64,000 nt of DNA from Enterobacter chuandaensis (GTDB lineage Bacteria; Pseudomonadota; Gammaproteobacteria; Enterobacterales; Enterobacteriaceae), in the NCBI RefSeq assembly GCF_003594915.1, contig NZ_QZCS01000002.1:248001-312000 (forward strand), given 5' to 3'. The translations under genes and the position numbers were made by a program. Numbering within the stretch: position 1 is the first letter of the stretch; every line of letters begins with the position of its first letter. The notes under the pieces are model-generated. The model ran no database searches. It was not told the DNA's origin and was given only the letters and a program-made list of their open reading frames with translations. Below, piece after piece: positions 44,725-58,441 of the stretch.

Positions 44725-45523
44725 TTCAGCGGAGTTCCTGACAGGTAAAGTTATGCAAAAATCGGTCTTAATAACAGGATGTTCCAGCGGAATCGGCCTT
44801 GAGAGCGCACTTGAGCTAAAACGCCAGGGATTTCGGGTGCTGGCAGCCTGCCGCAAGCCTGACGATGTCGAGCGCATGAACGGGCTGGGCTTTACCGGCG
44901 TGCTGCTGGATATGGACTCGCCGGAGAGCGTTGAATGCGCCGCCGACAAGGTGATAGCCCTGACCGACAATCGTCTGTACGGGCTCTTTAATAACGCCGG
45001 TTACGGCGTGTATGGCCCGCTCGATACGCTCTCGCGCGAAACGCTGGAGAAGCAGTTTTCGACCAATTTCTTCGGCGTCCATCAGCTCACTATGCGTCTG
45101 CTCCCGGCCATGCTGCCGCACGGTGAAGGGCGGATCGTGATGACATCGTCAGTGATGGGGCTGATTTCCACCCCGGGACGCGGCGCCTACGCTGCCAGTA
45201 AATATGCGCTGGAAGCGTGGTCCGATGCCCTGCGTATGGAGTTGCGCCACAGCGGCATCAAGGTCAGCCTGATTGAACCCGGCCCGATCCGCACCCGCTT
45301 TACCGAAAACGTGAACCAGACACAGGCGGACAAGCCGGTCGAAAACCCCGGCATTGCCGCACGCTTTACCCTCGGCCCAGAGGCAGTGGTTGCCAAAGTT
45401 CGCCATGCTTTTGAGAGCGAGCATCCCAAAATGCGCTATCCGGTGACGCTGGTCACCCATGCCGTAGGCTGGTTAAAACGCCTGCTGCCGGGCCGGATAA
45501 TGGACAAAATTTTGCACGGCTGA
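44714..45523 (+). CDS. ybbO: YbbO, short-chain dehydrogenase
   Basis: 269 residues, same as E. coli. Classical SDR: TGCSSGIGLESAL (nucleotide loop), FNNAGYG, the catalytic serine in MTSSVMG, and YAASK (Tyr and Lys). It is an NADP-dependent aldehyde reductase acting on long-chain fatty aldehydes. The start at 44714 overlaps tesA; an alternative is the internal ATG at 44753 (MQKSVLITG). Confidence 0.94.
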   Translation: MTRNSAEFLTGKVMQKSVLITGCSSGIGLESALELKRQGFRVLAACRKPDDVERMNGLGFTGVLLDMDSPESVECAADKVIALTDNRLYGLFNNAGYGVYGPLDTLSRETLEKQFSTNFFGVHQLTMRLLPAMLPHGEGRIVMTSSVMGLISTPGRGAYAASKYALEAWSDALRMELRHSGIKVSLIEPGPIRTRFTENVNQTQADKPVENPGIAARFTLGPEAVVAKVRHAFESEHPKMRYPVTLVTHAVGWLKRLLPGRIMDKILHG

Positions 45524-45560
45524 GTTGAAGCGACGACGCTCATCCCCATGTAAAGAGTAA

Positions 45561-46436
<876 letters not shown>

Positions 46437-46444
46437 TGCACTTT

Positions 46445-46520
46445 GCCCGGTGGCGGCTTCGCCTTACCGGGCCTACAAAAGCACGAATCGTAGGCCGGGC
46501 AAACGCAGTGCCGCCCGGCA
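46445..46520. repeat. BIME between cnoX and fetB
   Basis: GCCCGGTGGCGGCTTCGCC with TACCGGGCCTAC, then an inverted copy CGTAGGCCGGGC..GCCGCCCGGC. Located between two convergent genes. Confidence 0.85.
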
Positions 46521-46523
46521 CAA

Positions 46524-47306
46524 TCAGCGCACGTTTTTCAACTGCGTCACCACCAGCTGGTGGCGCGCGTTGTAGAACTTCCTATACGTCAGGTAACAGG
46601 CAATGATGGTTGACAGGCTTGCCGTAGAAAGCAGCATAAACGTCACCATGATCTGATACTTAATTGCTTTTACCGGATCGATACCGGCAAAAATCAGCCC
46701 CGACATCATGCCCGGCAGGCTCACCAGCCCCACCGTTTTGGCTGAATCCACCGTTGGGATCAGCGATGAACGAATGCTCTCGCGGATCAGCCGCGCCGAG
46801 GCCACTTTTGGCGTCGCCCCCAGGCTTAACTTCTCCTGCAACTGCTGCTGTTCGCTGCTGAAACGCTGGCCGAGGTTGTTATAACAGAGCCCAACGGCCA
46901 CCATGGCGTTCCCCGCAATCATCCCGGAGATAGGGATCACCTGCATCGGCGTAAACTCAATCGAGCCGGAGAGCACCAGCACCGCCAGGGTGAGCGCCGT
47001 CCCGGTGGTAATCGCGATAAACGACGAAATGAACGCCTTATCAATGTACTTACTGCGCTTTTGCGCGTTCCACGCCGCGTTAAAGCAGATAAAGAGCACC
47101 ATCAGCAGCGTCAGCACCGCGTGGTTGACGTTGAATATATACTTCAGCACATAGCCGACGATGATGAGCTGAACCACCGCGCGGCAGATACTCCAGACAA
47201 TATCTTTTTCCAGCCCCAGCTTTTCCCGGTAGCTGACGACGATAGCAATCAGCACCAGCACCATCGAAAACGCCAGTGATTCATTGGTAATGTTATGCTC
47301 ACCCAC
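46524..47306 (-). CDS. fetB: FetB, iron exporter permease
   Basis: 260 residues with about seven hydrophobic helices (UPF0014 family); ITNESLAFSMVLVLIAIVVS is the first. It forms with FetA an ABC exporter that reduces iron load and improves peroxide resistance in E. coli. It overlaps fetA by eight bases. Confidence 0.93.
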   Translation of the reverse strand: MGEHNITNESLAFSMVLVLIAIVVSYREKLGLEKDIVWSICRAVVQLIIVGYVLKYIFNVNHAVLTLLMVLFICFNAAWNAQKRSKYIDKAFISSFIAITTGTALTLAVLVLSGSIEFTPMQVIPISGMIAGNAMVAVGLCYNNLGQRFSSEQQQLQEKLSLGATPKVASARLIRESIRSSLIPTVDSAKTVGLVSLPGMMSGLIFAGIDPVKAIKYQIMVTFMLLSTASLSTIIACYLTYRKFYNARHQLVVTQLKNVR

Positions 47307-47970
47307 GGTCCGCCTCCTGCATTTTCCCGCCGTGCGGCTGGAGCGTAATCACGTCGTCCGCATGGGTAATTTCGTTTGAGTCGTGCGTCACCCACAGCAC
47401 GGCAATTTTCTGCTCGCGGGCGTAACGATGAATAATCTCGTTGACGTTGCGTTTGTTGGCGTCATCGAGCGCGCTGGTAATCTCGTCCAGCAGCAACACT
47501 TTCGGTAAAAACTGCAGATTACGGATCAGCGAGACGCGCTGCTTCTCTCCGCCCGAGAGTTCATTGATGGATTTGGTCAGCGTCTCCTGCGCGAGGCCAA
47601 AGCGCGCCAGATCGCTCTGGAATTTTTCCGGCTCCGGCGTTTTATTGCGGATTTGCCACGGGAAAATCAGGTTGTCATAGACCGTGTCGCCAAAAAGCAC
47701 TGGCGTTTGTACACAATAAGAGACCTGCTGACGATAGCTTTCCGGGGAAAGCATCGCGATATCCTGCCCTTCAAACAGAATGGTTCCCTCCGTGGGGCTT
47801 AACAGTGAAGCCACAATTTTCAGTAAGGTGCTTTTACCGCAGCCTGATGGCCCCGTTATCAGCCTGAACTCACCGGGAGAAAGGCTAAACCCGACGTGTT
47901 GAAGGATCGTGCTGTTTCCCACTCGAAAGCCGACGTCCTTGATCTGCAATACTGCATTTTCGTTGTTCAT
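47299..47970 (-). CDS. fetA: FetA, iron exporter ATPase
   Basis: 223 residues. Walker A GPSGCGKST, signature LSGGEKQRVSL, Walker B VLLLDEITSALD, and H-loop histidine in WVTHDSNE. Partner of FetB in iron export at the inner membrane. First gene of the two-gene operon; the 246-base region upstream, shared with the divergent unknown gene at 48217, holds no site I could assign. Confidence 0.94.
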   Translation of the reverse strand: MNNENAVLQIKDVGFRVGNSTILQHVGFSLSPGEFRLITGPSGCGKSTLLKIVASLLSPTEGTILFEGQDIAMLSPESYRQQVSYCVQTPVLFGDTVYDNLIFPWQIRNKTPEPEKFQSDLARFGLAQETLTKSINELSGGEKQRVSLIRNLQFLPKVLLLDEITSALDDANKRNVNEIIHRYAREQKIAVLWVTHDSNEITHADDVITLQPHGGKMQEADRG

Positions 47971-48216
47971 ATTTTTTCCAGTACCCCCTGAGCGTTATTA
48001 GCATAATCCGCGCCGCACGTTCGTCACAACGCGTTTTAGCCGCGCCCTTTTTCGTCATGACTTCCTATTGCGTTTAACCTGTATTCATTAGACATGCTTT
48101 ACACTTTCGCTTTACAGTTTACGACGTGACCTTAGCGACACTTCCGCATCGCTGGTTTAGAACATTCGTTAAAGTGGTGTTAAGCTCTGCCCGCAACACA
48201 ATAAGGAAGTACCAGA

Positions 48217-49074
48217 ATGACTAATATTCACACTTTTTATGAGTTTTCTGAACTTGAACCCGGCGTGAAAACCATCGATCAGCTTCTTGCCGCTATTGCT
48301 TCAGAATCCATTACGGCTTATGTGTTTGGCGGGGAGCTTGTCCGGTTTGTTAAAGGCCTGCTGAAAATGAAGCCGGTCATTCAGCTCAAGAATTGCCGCT
48401 TTGCATTTGATAACGGTACTCGCTTCGTTGAAATCGACGGCAAAGGGAATGTGAAAGAGTTCAAACCCGGCAAGGTTCCGGCCTGGTTCCAGTCTCCCGG
48501 TGAATTTGCCCGCGGTCAGTGGCTGGTCAACCATGATTTTGCCGATCTCATGACGCCGGAGTTTATCCGCGCGTTTATCGAGCGTTTCCCGGACGTGAAT
48601 AAAAGACGCGAACACGCTAACCTGCTGTTCGATCTGCAGCTCAATAAGATAGCGTCCGCGCAGCCTGCGGCGAAAAAGGCTGGTAATGTCCAGGGCAAAA
48701 CGACCAAACCCAAAGTCACCGATCTGCAGTCTTTCGAACTCTTTGGCCAGTTTTATACGCGCATGAAAGCGGCAGTCTTTGCTGACCAGTTCCCGACGCT
48801 GCAAATCCTGACGGGACACGACGCCGTCAACGACGCGCCCACCTCTCTGAAGGGCGCGGTACGCACCTGGTTCAAAGGGATCACCGGCCAGCTTCCGCCG
48901 AACAACAAGCGCGTGGGCGCCGGCAATGCGGAACTGTTCTGCGCGCCGATCCGCGAGCAGCTGCGTCAGGTAGAGGAAATCGGGCTGGAGACCTTCTACC
49001 ACGGCCTGTCGAAAGCCATCGCTGACGCGGGTGAGGATGCGCTGATCGCTGATTTTACCTACATCTACCACTAA
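48217..49074 (+). CDS. Unrecognised protein between fetA and qmcA
   Basis: 285 residues; I do not recognise the family. No signal peptide or membrane helix is apparent, so a cytosolic protein is likely. It looks bipartite: residues 1-145 contain LKMKPVIQLKNCRFAFDNGT and aromatic-rich segments, a lysine/alanine-rich linker covers about 147-170 (AAKKAGNVQGKTTKPKV), and a C-terminal unit runs 171-285. AAGGAA lies before the ATG. It has a GC content like its core neighbours, so it may be an old lineage gene. It is absent from this position in E. coli K-12, where fetA and qmcA are adjacent. Confidence 0.75.
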   Translation: MTNIHTFYEFSELEPGVKTIDQLLAAIASESITAYVFGGELVRFVKGLLKMKPVIQLKNCRFAFDNGTRFVEIDGKGNVKEFKPGKVPAWFQSPGEFARGQWLVNHDFADLMTPEFIRAFIERFPDVNKRREHANLLFDLQLNKIASAQPAAKKAGNVQGKTTKPKVTDLQSFELFGQFYTRMKAAVFADQFPTLQILTGHDAVNDAPTSLKGAVRTWFKGITGQLPPNNKRVGAGNAELFCAPIREQLRQVEEIGLETFYHGLSKAIADAGEDALIADFTYIYH

Positions 49075-49184
49075 CGCTCTGCCCCACCCGACGGGCAGGG
49101 CGAATTTTAACCCGTTAACCGATATACTTACGCACAGTACACACGCATTTTCTCTTATCAAAGCATGCAAAACAGGAGGTTTTT

Positions 49185-50099
49185 ATGCTCATCGTTGTTC
49201 CTGTCCTTATTTTTGTTGCGCTGGTTATTGTGGGCGCAGGTGTCAAGATTGTCCCTCAGGGTTACCAGTGGACCGTTGAGCGGTTCGGTCGCTATACCAA
49301 CACGCTGCAGCCCGGCCTAAGCCTGATTGTTCCGTTCATGGACCGGATTGGCCGCAAGATCAACATGATGGAGCAGGTGCTGGATATCCCTTCTCAGGAA
49401 GTGATCTCCAAAGATAACGCCAACGTGACCATTGATGCCGTCTGCTTTATTCAGGTGATTGACGCGCCGAAAGCGGCGTATGAAGTGAGCAACCTGGAGC
49501 TGGCGATCGTCAACCTGACAATGACCAACATCCGTACCGTGCTCGGCTCGATGGAGCTGGACGAAATGCTCTCCCAGCGCGACAGCATCAATACCCGCCT
49601 GCTGCACATTGTTGATGAGGCCACGAACCCGTGGGGGATCAAAGTCACCCGTATTGAGATCCGCGACGTGCGTCCACCGGCGGAGCTGATCGCCTCCATG
49701 AACGCCCAGATGAAGGCCGAGCGTACCAAGCGTGCCTATATTCTGGAAGCCGAAGGGGTCCGTCAGGCGGAGATCCTCAAAGCGGAAGGGGAAAAACAGT
49801 CGCAGATCCTGAAAGCGGAGGGTGATCGTCAGTCCGCGTTCTTACAGGCGGAAGCGCGTGAACGTTCCGCAGAAGCGGAAGCCCGTGCGACGCAGATGGT
49901 CTCCGAGGCGATTGCCGCCGGTGATATCCAGGCCGTGAATTACTTCGTCGCACAAAAATATACCGATGCGCTGAAAGAGATCGGCTCCGCGAACAACAGC
50001 AAAGTGGTGATGATGCCGCTGGATGCCAGCAGCCTGATGGGCTCTATCGCGGGGATCGCCGAACTGATCAAAGACAGCGGAAACGAGCGTAAAAAATGA
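49185..50099 (+). CDS. qmcA: QmcA, SPFH/stomatin membrane protein
   Basis: 304 residues. One N-terminal membrane helix (2-22), then the SPFH domain (to about 190; [16 protein letters not shown]) and a coiled coil rich in repeated [18 protein letters not shown] units. It forms ring-like inner-membrane assemblies and suppresses ftsH htpX lethality in E. coli. AGGAGG precedes the ATG. ybbJ overlaps its stop by four bases. Confidence 0.96.
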   Translation: MLIVVPVLIFVALVIVGAGVKIVPQGYQWTVERFGRYTNTLQPGLSLIVPFMDRIGRKINMMEQVLDIPSQEVISKDNANVTIDAVCFIQVIDAPKAAYEVSNLELAIVNLTMTNIRTVLGSMELDEMLSQRDSINTRLLHIVDEATNPWGIKVTRIEIRDVRPPAELIASMNAQMKAERTKRAYILEAEGVRQAEILKAEGEKQSQILKAEGDRQSAFLQAEARERSAEAEARATQMVSEAIAAGDIQAVNYFVAQKYTDALKEIGSANNSKVVMMPLDASSLMGSIAGIAELIKDSGNERKK

Positions 50100-50548
50100 T
50101 TGAGCTCATCGTTGCACATCCTCATGCCTTCTGGCTAAGCCTCGGTGGCTTGTTGCTGGCGGCGGAGATGCTTGGCGGCAACGGCTACCTGCTCTGGAGC
50201 GGTGTTGCCGCGGTCATTACGGGCCTGCTGGTCTGGATCCTTCCTCTGGACTGGGCGTGGCAGGGTGCGCTGTTTGCCGTGCTGACGCTGGTCGCCGCCT
50301 GGCTGTGGTGGCGCTGGCTGAACAAGCGGGTGAAGGCGCAGAAGCCGGTCGATGCGCATCTCAACCAGCGCGGGCAGCAAATTGTCGGCAAGCGTTTTAC
50401 GCTCGACAGCGCGCTGGTGAACGGGCGCGGGCACATGCGGGTGGGCGACAGCTCGTGGCCCGTGGTGGCCGATGACGACCTCAGCGCCGGCACGCGGGTT
50501 GAGGTCATTGCGGTGGAAGCCATTACCCTGCGGGTGAAAGCCTGCTAA
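50096..50548 (+). CDS. ybbJ: YbbJ, NfeD-family membrane protein
   Basis: 150 residues. Three hydrophobic spans (about 10-75) are followed by a C-terminal OB-fold domain ([20 protein letters not shown]). NfeD proteins partner SPFH proteins such as QmcA, with which it is coupled by ATGA. Its last four bases overlap those of the convergent cueR. Confidence 0.94.
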   Translation: MIELIVAHPHAFWLSLGGLLLAAEMLGGNGYLLWSGVAAVITGLLVWILPLDWAWQGALFAVLTLVAAWLWWRWLNKRVKAQKPVDAHLNQRGQQIVGKRFTLDSALVNGRGHMRVGDSSWPVVADDDLSAGTRVEVIAVEAITLRVKAC

Positions 50549-50955
50549 GCATGGGTTTTGCGATGACAGCAGCCGGCAAGATTATCGATAATCGGGCAGT
50601 CGGCGCTGTCATCACCCGGGCAGGATTCCGCCAGCTGCAGCAGCTGTTCGCGCATCGCCTGTAGCTCGATGATGTGGCGTTCAATCTCCGCCACTTTTTC
50701 CAGCGTGCGTTTTTTCACGTCGGCGCTGTGGCGCTTCGGATCGTTAAACAGGTTAACCAGCTCGCCGCACTCTTCCAGGTTAAACCCCACCTGTCTTGCC
50801 TGGCGCAGCAGCGTCAGTTCATCCAGATGCAGCTGCGTGTAGCTGCGGTAGCCGTTTTCACTGCGCAGCGGCGGCGTTACCAGCCCCTTCTCTTCATAAA
50901 AGCGGATTGCCTTGCTGGTTAAGCCGGTTTTTTTGGCCACGTCACTGATATTCAC
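50545..50955 (-). CDS. cueR: CueR, copper-responsive MerR-family activator
   Basis: 136 residues. The N-terminal winged helix ([23 protein letters not shown]) is followed by a dimer helix and the metal loop [12 protein letters not shown], whose two cysteines bind Cu(I) linearly. An extra cysteine/histidine tail (CCHRKTHA) ends the protein. It activates copA and cueO. It is divergent from copA and next to the CueR promoter at 50965. Confidence 0.97.
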   Translation of the reverse strand: MNISDVAKKTGLTSKAIRFYEEKGLVTPPLRSENGYRSYTQLHLDELTLLRQARQVGFNLEECGELVNLFNDPKRHSADVKKRTLEKVAEIERHIIELQAMREQLLQLAESCPGDDSADCPIIDNLAGCCHRKTHA

Positions 50956-50964
50956 ATTTCCCCC

Positions 50965-50995
50965 TTGACCTTCCCCTTGATGGAAGGTTTAACCT
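50965..50995 (+). promoter_or_regulatory. copA promoter with CueR box
   Basis: TTGACC (50965-50970) and TAACCT (50990-50995) have a 19-base spacer, the over-long spacing used by MerR-type activators. The dyad ACCTTCC..GGAAGGT (50968-50988) lies within it. It matches the E. coli copA promoter almost base for base. Confidence 0.9.
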
Positions 50996-51063
50996 TCATA
51001 ACAGTTAGCGAAAAGCGTTACTCCGGTCAACAACTGACCAATATATTATACGGGAGTTTTGTT

Positions 51064-53562
<2,499 letters not shown>

Positions 53563-53612
53563 ACCTTGTACCCGTACGCGCTAGCATGAACATTTCCGGT
53601 CATGGAGCGCGT

Positions 53613-54407
53613 ATGGGTCTGTTTAATCGTCTAAAAACATCGTTTCGCGCCCTCTTTCCTCGCCGTTACGCCTGGCCCGGTCTGGATATCTCACTCCCCG
53701 GCGGGCAACACCTGCACCTGGTCGGCAGCATCCATATGGGCACCCAGGACATGTCTCCCCTGCCACCCGGCCTGATAAAACGGCTAAAACGCGCCGACGC
53801 GCTGGTCGTTGAGGCGGATATTTCGGGTCAGGAGTCACCGTTTGCCGGGCTGGAAAGCGATCTCCCCCTGACGGAACGTCTGGATGAAACCCAGCTTGCG
53901 GAACTGACGCGCGTCGCAGATGAAACCGGCGTGTCGCTCTCCATGATTGACACCCTGCCGCTCTGGCAGATTGCCATGGTGCTACAGGCCACGCAGGCGC
54001 AGCGTCTGGGCCTGCGCGGTGATTACGGCATTGATTACCAGCTGCTGAACGTGGCGCGGGCGCGCCGTATGCCCATCATCGAGCTGGAAGGGACGGACAG
54101 CCAGATTGCGCTCCTGCGCCAGCTTCCTGACGACGGTCTGATGCTGCTGGATGATACCCTGACCCACTGGCACACCAACGCGCGTCTGCTGCAAACCATG
54201 ATTGGCTGGTGGCTGGATGCACCGCCTGCGGACGGTAAGCTGGCCTTACCGTCGACGTTCAGTGAATCGCTTTACGATGTGCTGATGAATGCGCGCAACA
54301 AAGCCTGGCGAGAGACGCTGCATGCGTTACCTGCGGGAGAGTACGTGGTCGCGGTCGGGGCGCTGCATTTGTACGGAGAAGGGAATTTGCCGTCGCTGCT
54401 GAAATAA
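53613..54407 (+). CDS. ybaP: YbaP, TraB/GumN-family protein
   Basis: 264 residues from the ATG at 53613 (GGAG upstream), aligning with E. coli YbaP; earlier in-frame starts lack similarity. Family motifs: HLVGSIHMGT near the N-terminus with histidine, EADISG, GIDYQLL, and the terminal VAVGALHLYGEGNL. TraB/Tiki-type proteins are proposed metalloproteases, but function here is unknown. The stop codon overlaps the end of chiX. Confidence 0.92.
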   Translation: MGLFNRLKTSFRALFPRRYAWPGLDISLPGGQHLHLVGSIHMGTQDMSPLPPGLIKRLKRADALVVEADISGQESPFAGLESDLPLTERLDETQLAELTRVADETGVSLSMIDTLPLWQIAMVLQATQAQRLGLRGDYGIDYQLLNVARARRMPIIELEGTDSQIALLRQLPDDGLMLLDDTLTHWHTNARLLQTMIGWWLDAPPADGKLALPSTFSESLYDVLMNARNKAWRETLHALPAGEYVVAVGALHLYGEGNLPSLLK

Positions 54408-54484
54408 AAAAATGGCCAATATCTCTATTGGCCCGTCAAAGAGGAATTTCATAGTTTTTATTATACCGAAGTGACCTTCGGCTG
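54406..54484 (-). ncRNA. chiX: ChiX (MicM/SroB) small RNA
   Basis: On the minus strand the conserved core ATGAAATTCCTCTTTGACGG is followed by the terminator GGCCAATA/TATTGGCC and seven Ts. It sits between ybaP and ybaK, as in E. coli. The 5' hairpin (CCGAAGGTCACTTCGG, 54466-54481) is shorter than in E. coli. With Hfq, ChiX silences chitoporin mRNA. The 5' end is estimated from the hairpin. Confidence 0.9.
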
Positions 54485-54489
54485 AGCCG

Positions 54490-55085
<596 letters not shown>

Positions 55086-55091
55086 GAAAAT

Positions 55092-55164
55092 TGCCCGGTG
55101 GCGCTGCGCTTACCGGGCCTACGATTCGAATGTAGGCCGGGTAAGGCGAAGCCGCCACCCGGCA
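55092..55164. repeat. BIME between ybaK and ushA
   Basis: GCCCGGTGGCGCTGCGC with TTACCGGGCCTAC, then an inverted unit TGTAGGCCGGGTAAGGCG..CCACCCGGC. The left unit has lost two bases compared with others. Confidence 0.85.
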
Positions 55165-55175
55165 AAACACCCGCA

Positions 55176-56828
55176 CTACTGCCAGCTCACCTCGCCCTTC
55201 GGCTCATACGCGTTCACGTCAATCGGCGAGTTCTGCTCGATGTACTGCTTCAGCACTTCCGCATCAATAAAGCCAGTGTTTACGTAGCCCGGTTTATTAT
55301 CGATGTGCGGATAGCCGTCGCCGCCAGTGGCGTTAAAGCTCAACGTCGCCAGACGGTAGGTTTTCGCAGGGTCTACCGGCTCGCCTTTGATTTTCAGATC
55401 GTTGAGCTTGCCGTCCTTCGCCACAAAGCTGACGTTCGCGAACTGCGGATAGGCACCCGAGTCCGGCTTCATCTGCGCCACGGCGGTCAGGTAGTCAATC
55501 ACCTCTTTCCCGCTCATATCCGCATAGACCACCACGTTGCCGAACGGCTGCACTTTGAGCACGTCTTTATAGGTGATGTTTCCGCCTTCGATAGAGTCAC
55601 GAATGCCGCCGCCGCTCATAACGCCAAAGTCAGCACCGGTACGCGCCATTTGCGCGGCCAGCACCAGGTGGCCCATGTTGGTCTGCACGAAACGGACTTT
55701 ACTGCGGTCCCCTTCCAGACGACCGTTCAGCGTGCCGATTTTCACGTCCAGCTGCGCTTTGCCTTTATTCTGGAACGGCGTCAGCAGGGAGAGCATCTGC
55801 TGGTTTTCAGCAATCTCTGGCGTGTAAAGTACGCGCTCACTTTTCCCGTCCGGGTAGGTGACTTTCTTCTTCAGGTTGACCGGGATGAGCTGATAATGCA
55901 CCAGCTTCATCTCGCCGTTGCGGAACTCAAAGTCCGCCCGGCCCACGTATTTACCCCACTCATGCGCCTGTACAATCCAGATCCCGTTCTGACGGTCCGG
56001 CGCGCACGGCGTGCCCGGCACGTAGTCCACCTGCTTTTTGTTCTCCGACGCCATGCACACCGGATCCTGTGAGTGACCGCCCACAATCATTGCCAGCGAA
56101 CCTGCCGGCAGGCTGCGCGCCATCTCCACGTCGCCCGGCGCATTGGAGCCGTGCTCACCGTTGTCGTAGTGCCCCATGTGGGTAGTGGCGATAATCACGT
56201 CCGGCTTTTCGTTCTGCTGCAGCTCCTGGATCACCAGCTTCGCTTCGTCTGCCGGTTTGCGGAATTCTATATCGGTGAAGAACTCAGGGTTGCCAATTTT
56301 CGCCGTGTCGTCGGTGGTTAAACCAATGACCGCGATTTTGAGATCCTGACGCTTAAACAGCGCCCACGGCTTAAACAGACGTTCACCGGTGCTTTTCTGA
56401 TAAATATTGGCAGAGAGGAACGGGAATTTGGACCACTTCTCCTGCTGGCGCAGCACGCTCAGCGGATTATCGAACTCGTGGTTGCCGACGGCCATCGCGT
56501 CGTAGCCAATCAGGTTCATGCCGCGAAAATCGGGTTCAGCGTCCTGTAAATCGGATTCCGGCACGCCGGTATTAATATCTCCGCCGGACAGCAGCAGTAC
56601 GCTGCCGCCCTGGGCCGCCACCTCTTTGCGAATGCCGTCCACCAGCGTTTTTTGCGCCGACAGGCCATATTCGCCGTATTCGCTGCGCCAGAAATGACCG
56701 TGGTGATCGTTGGTATGCAGAATGGTGATTTTATAGGTTTTATCTTTTTCATACGCCTGCGCGGGCAGGCTTACCATGCCCCATGCGGCAATAAGCATCA
56801 GCGCGACGCCCCGCTTCATTAACTTCAT
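55176..56828 (-). CDS. ushA: UshA, periplasmic UDP-sugar hydrolase/5'-nucleotidase
   Basis: 550 residues from the ATG at 56828, same length as E. coli; upstream frame is not conserved. The signal peptide ends LPAQA. The catalytic domain carries metal motifs LHTNDHHGHF, SGGDINTG, VGNHEFDN, THMGHYD and GGHSQDP; the C-terminal domain binds the base (around FNATGGDGYP). It degrades UDP-glucose and nucleotides for uptake. Divergent from fsr. Confidence 0.97.
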   Translation of the reverse strand: MKLMKRGVALMLIAAWGMVSLPAQAYEKDKTYKITILHTNDHHGHFWRSEYGEYGLSAQKTLVDGIRKEVAAQGGSVLLLSGGDINTGVPESDLQDAEPDFRGMNLIGYDAMAVGNHEFDNPLSVLRQQEKWSKFPFLSANIYQKSTGERLFKPWALFKRQDLKIAVIGLTTDDTAKIGNPEFFTDIEFRKPADEAKLVIQELQQNEKPDVIIATTHMGHYDNGEHGSNAPGDVEMARSLPAGSLAMIVGGHSQDPVCMASENKKQVDYVPGTPCAPDRQNGIWIVQAHEWGKYVGRADFEFRNGEMKLVHYQLIPVNLKKKVTYPDGKSERVLYTPEIAENQQMLSLLTPFQNKGKAQLDVKIGTLNGRLEGDRSKVRFVQTNMGHLVLAAQMARTGADFGVMSGGGIRDSIEGGNITYKDVLKVQPFGNVVVYADMSGKEVIDYLTAVAQMKPDSGAYPQFANVSFVAKDGKLNDLKIKGEPVDPAKTYRLATLSFNATGGDGYPHIDNKPGYVNTGFIDAEVLKQYIEQNSPIDVNAYEPKGEVSWQ

Positions 56829-56992
56829 CTTCTCTCTCCCTGACCAATAGACAAAGGCAAAAATTACAGTGACTAACAAGAATAGACAAATAAGTTTTCA
56901 GAATTGCGACTTTCTTCAAATGTCACAGGCGGGTATGTTAGTCGGATAATAATTACTCCCTGCATCTCTAATAACAAATCGACGTGGTATTT

Positions 56993-58213
56993 ATGGCAAT
57001 CAGTGAATCAACCCAGCCCGTCCAGGGCGCTCCGGCGTCACCGCCGAAATCGCGCACTTCCTTTAAAGTATTAGGCGCAATCAGTCTCTCGCACCTGCTC
57101 AACGACATGATCCAGTCATTGATTCTGGCAATCTATCCGCTGCTGCAGGCCGAGTTCTCATTAACCTTTGTGCAGATCGGGATGATCACCCTGACCTTCC
57201 AGCTGGCCTCTTCGCTGCTGCAGCCGGTGGTGGGCTACTGGACGGATAAATACCCGATGCCGTGGTCGCTGCCGATTGGCATGTGCTTTACCTTAAGCGG
57301 GCTGGTGCTGCTGGCGATGGCAGGCAGTTTTGAAGCGGTTCTGCTCGCCGCCGCGCTGGTGGGAACCGGCTCGTCCGTCTTCCATCCCGAGTCCTCACGC
57401 GTGGCGCGTATGGCCTCCGGTGGCCGTCACGGGCTGGCACAGTCGCTCTTCCAGGTAGGCGGTAACTTCGGCAGCTCCCTCGGCCCGCTGCTGGCGGCGG
57501 TAATCATCGCCCCGTACGGCAAAGGCAACGTAGCGTGGTTTGTGCTGGCCGCCCTGCTGGCGATTGTTGTGCTGGCACAGATCAGCCGCTGGTACGCCGC
57601 TCAGCATCGTGTAAACAAGGGCAAACCTGTAGCGAAGGTTATCAATCCCCTCCCGCGCAACAAGGTTATTCTGGCCGTATCCGTACTGCTGGTGCTGATT
57701 TTCTCGAAATACTTCTATATGGCGAGCATCAGCAGCTATTACACCTTTTATCTGATGCAAAAATTCGGATTATCGGTACAAAACGCGCAGTTCCACCTGT
57801 TTGCCTTCCTCTTCGCGGTGGCCGCAGGAACGGTAATTGGCGGGCCAGTTGGCGATAAAATCGGGCGTAAATACGTGATTTGGGGCTCTATCCTCGGCGT
57901 AGCGCCGTTTACCCTTATTTTGCCCTACGCCAGCCTGGAATGGACAGGGATTTTGACCGTGATAATTGGTTTTATCCTCGCATCCGCGTTTTCCGCCATC
58001 CTGGTCTATGCTCAGGAACTGCTGCCCGGACGTATCGGTATGGTTTCCGGGCTCTTTTTCGGCTTCGCCTTTGGTATGGGTGGCCTTGGGGCTGCGGTGT
58101 TAGGGATGGTTGCGGATCACACCAGCATCTTCCTGGTCTATAAAATCTGCGCTTTCCTGCCACTTCTGGGGATGTTGACCATATTCCTGCCTGATAACCG
58201 TCATAAAGCCTGA
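56993..58213 (+). CDS. fsr: Fsr, fosmidomycin efflux MFS transporter
   Basis: 406 residues from the ATG at 56993 (MAISESTQP); a GTG three codons upstream is possible. Twelve hydrophobic helices; segments SHLLNDMIQSLILAIYPLL and GYWTDKYPMPWSL (motif A-like) match E. coli Fsr. Overproduction of the E. coli protein gives fosmidomycin resistance; the natural substrate is not known. It lies between ushA and ybaL as in E. coli. Confidence 0.95.
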   Translation: MAISESTQPVQGAPASPPKSRTSFKVLGAISLSHLLNDMIQSLILAIYPLLQAEFSLTFVQIGMITLTFQLASSLLQPVVGYWTDKYPMPWSLPIGMCFTLSGLVLLAMAGSFEAVLLAAALVGTGSSVFHPESSRVARMASGGRHGLAQSLFQVGGNFGSSLGPLLAAVIIAPYGKGNVAWFVLAALLAIVVLAQISRWYAAQHRVNKGKPVAKVINPLPRNKVILAVSVLLVLIFSKYFYMASISSYYTFYLMQKFGLSVQNAQFHLFAFLFAVAAGTVIGGPVGDKIGRKYVIWGSILGVAPFTLILPYASLEWTGILTVIIGFILASAFSAILVYAQELLPGRIGMVSGLFFGFAFGMGGLGAAVLGMVADHTSIFLVYKICAFLPLLGMLTIFLPDNRHKA

Positions 58214-58441
58214 TATACATGCCGCCAAAGTTTTACTTTGGCGGCGCATCCCCCTGATGCCATAAGGCTCTCCTCCCTCTCCCCCCTCTGAATGTAGCAA
58301 AATGCACTTTTTTGAGTGCTTATTGCCGTTTTATTCAAACTTCAACAATTATTCATAAACATAATCACGAAAATTGTCATAAACTGTTACTCGGTTTTTG
58401 GTTTTCGCCAAAAAGGAACACCCACAACGAAAGGAGACGGA

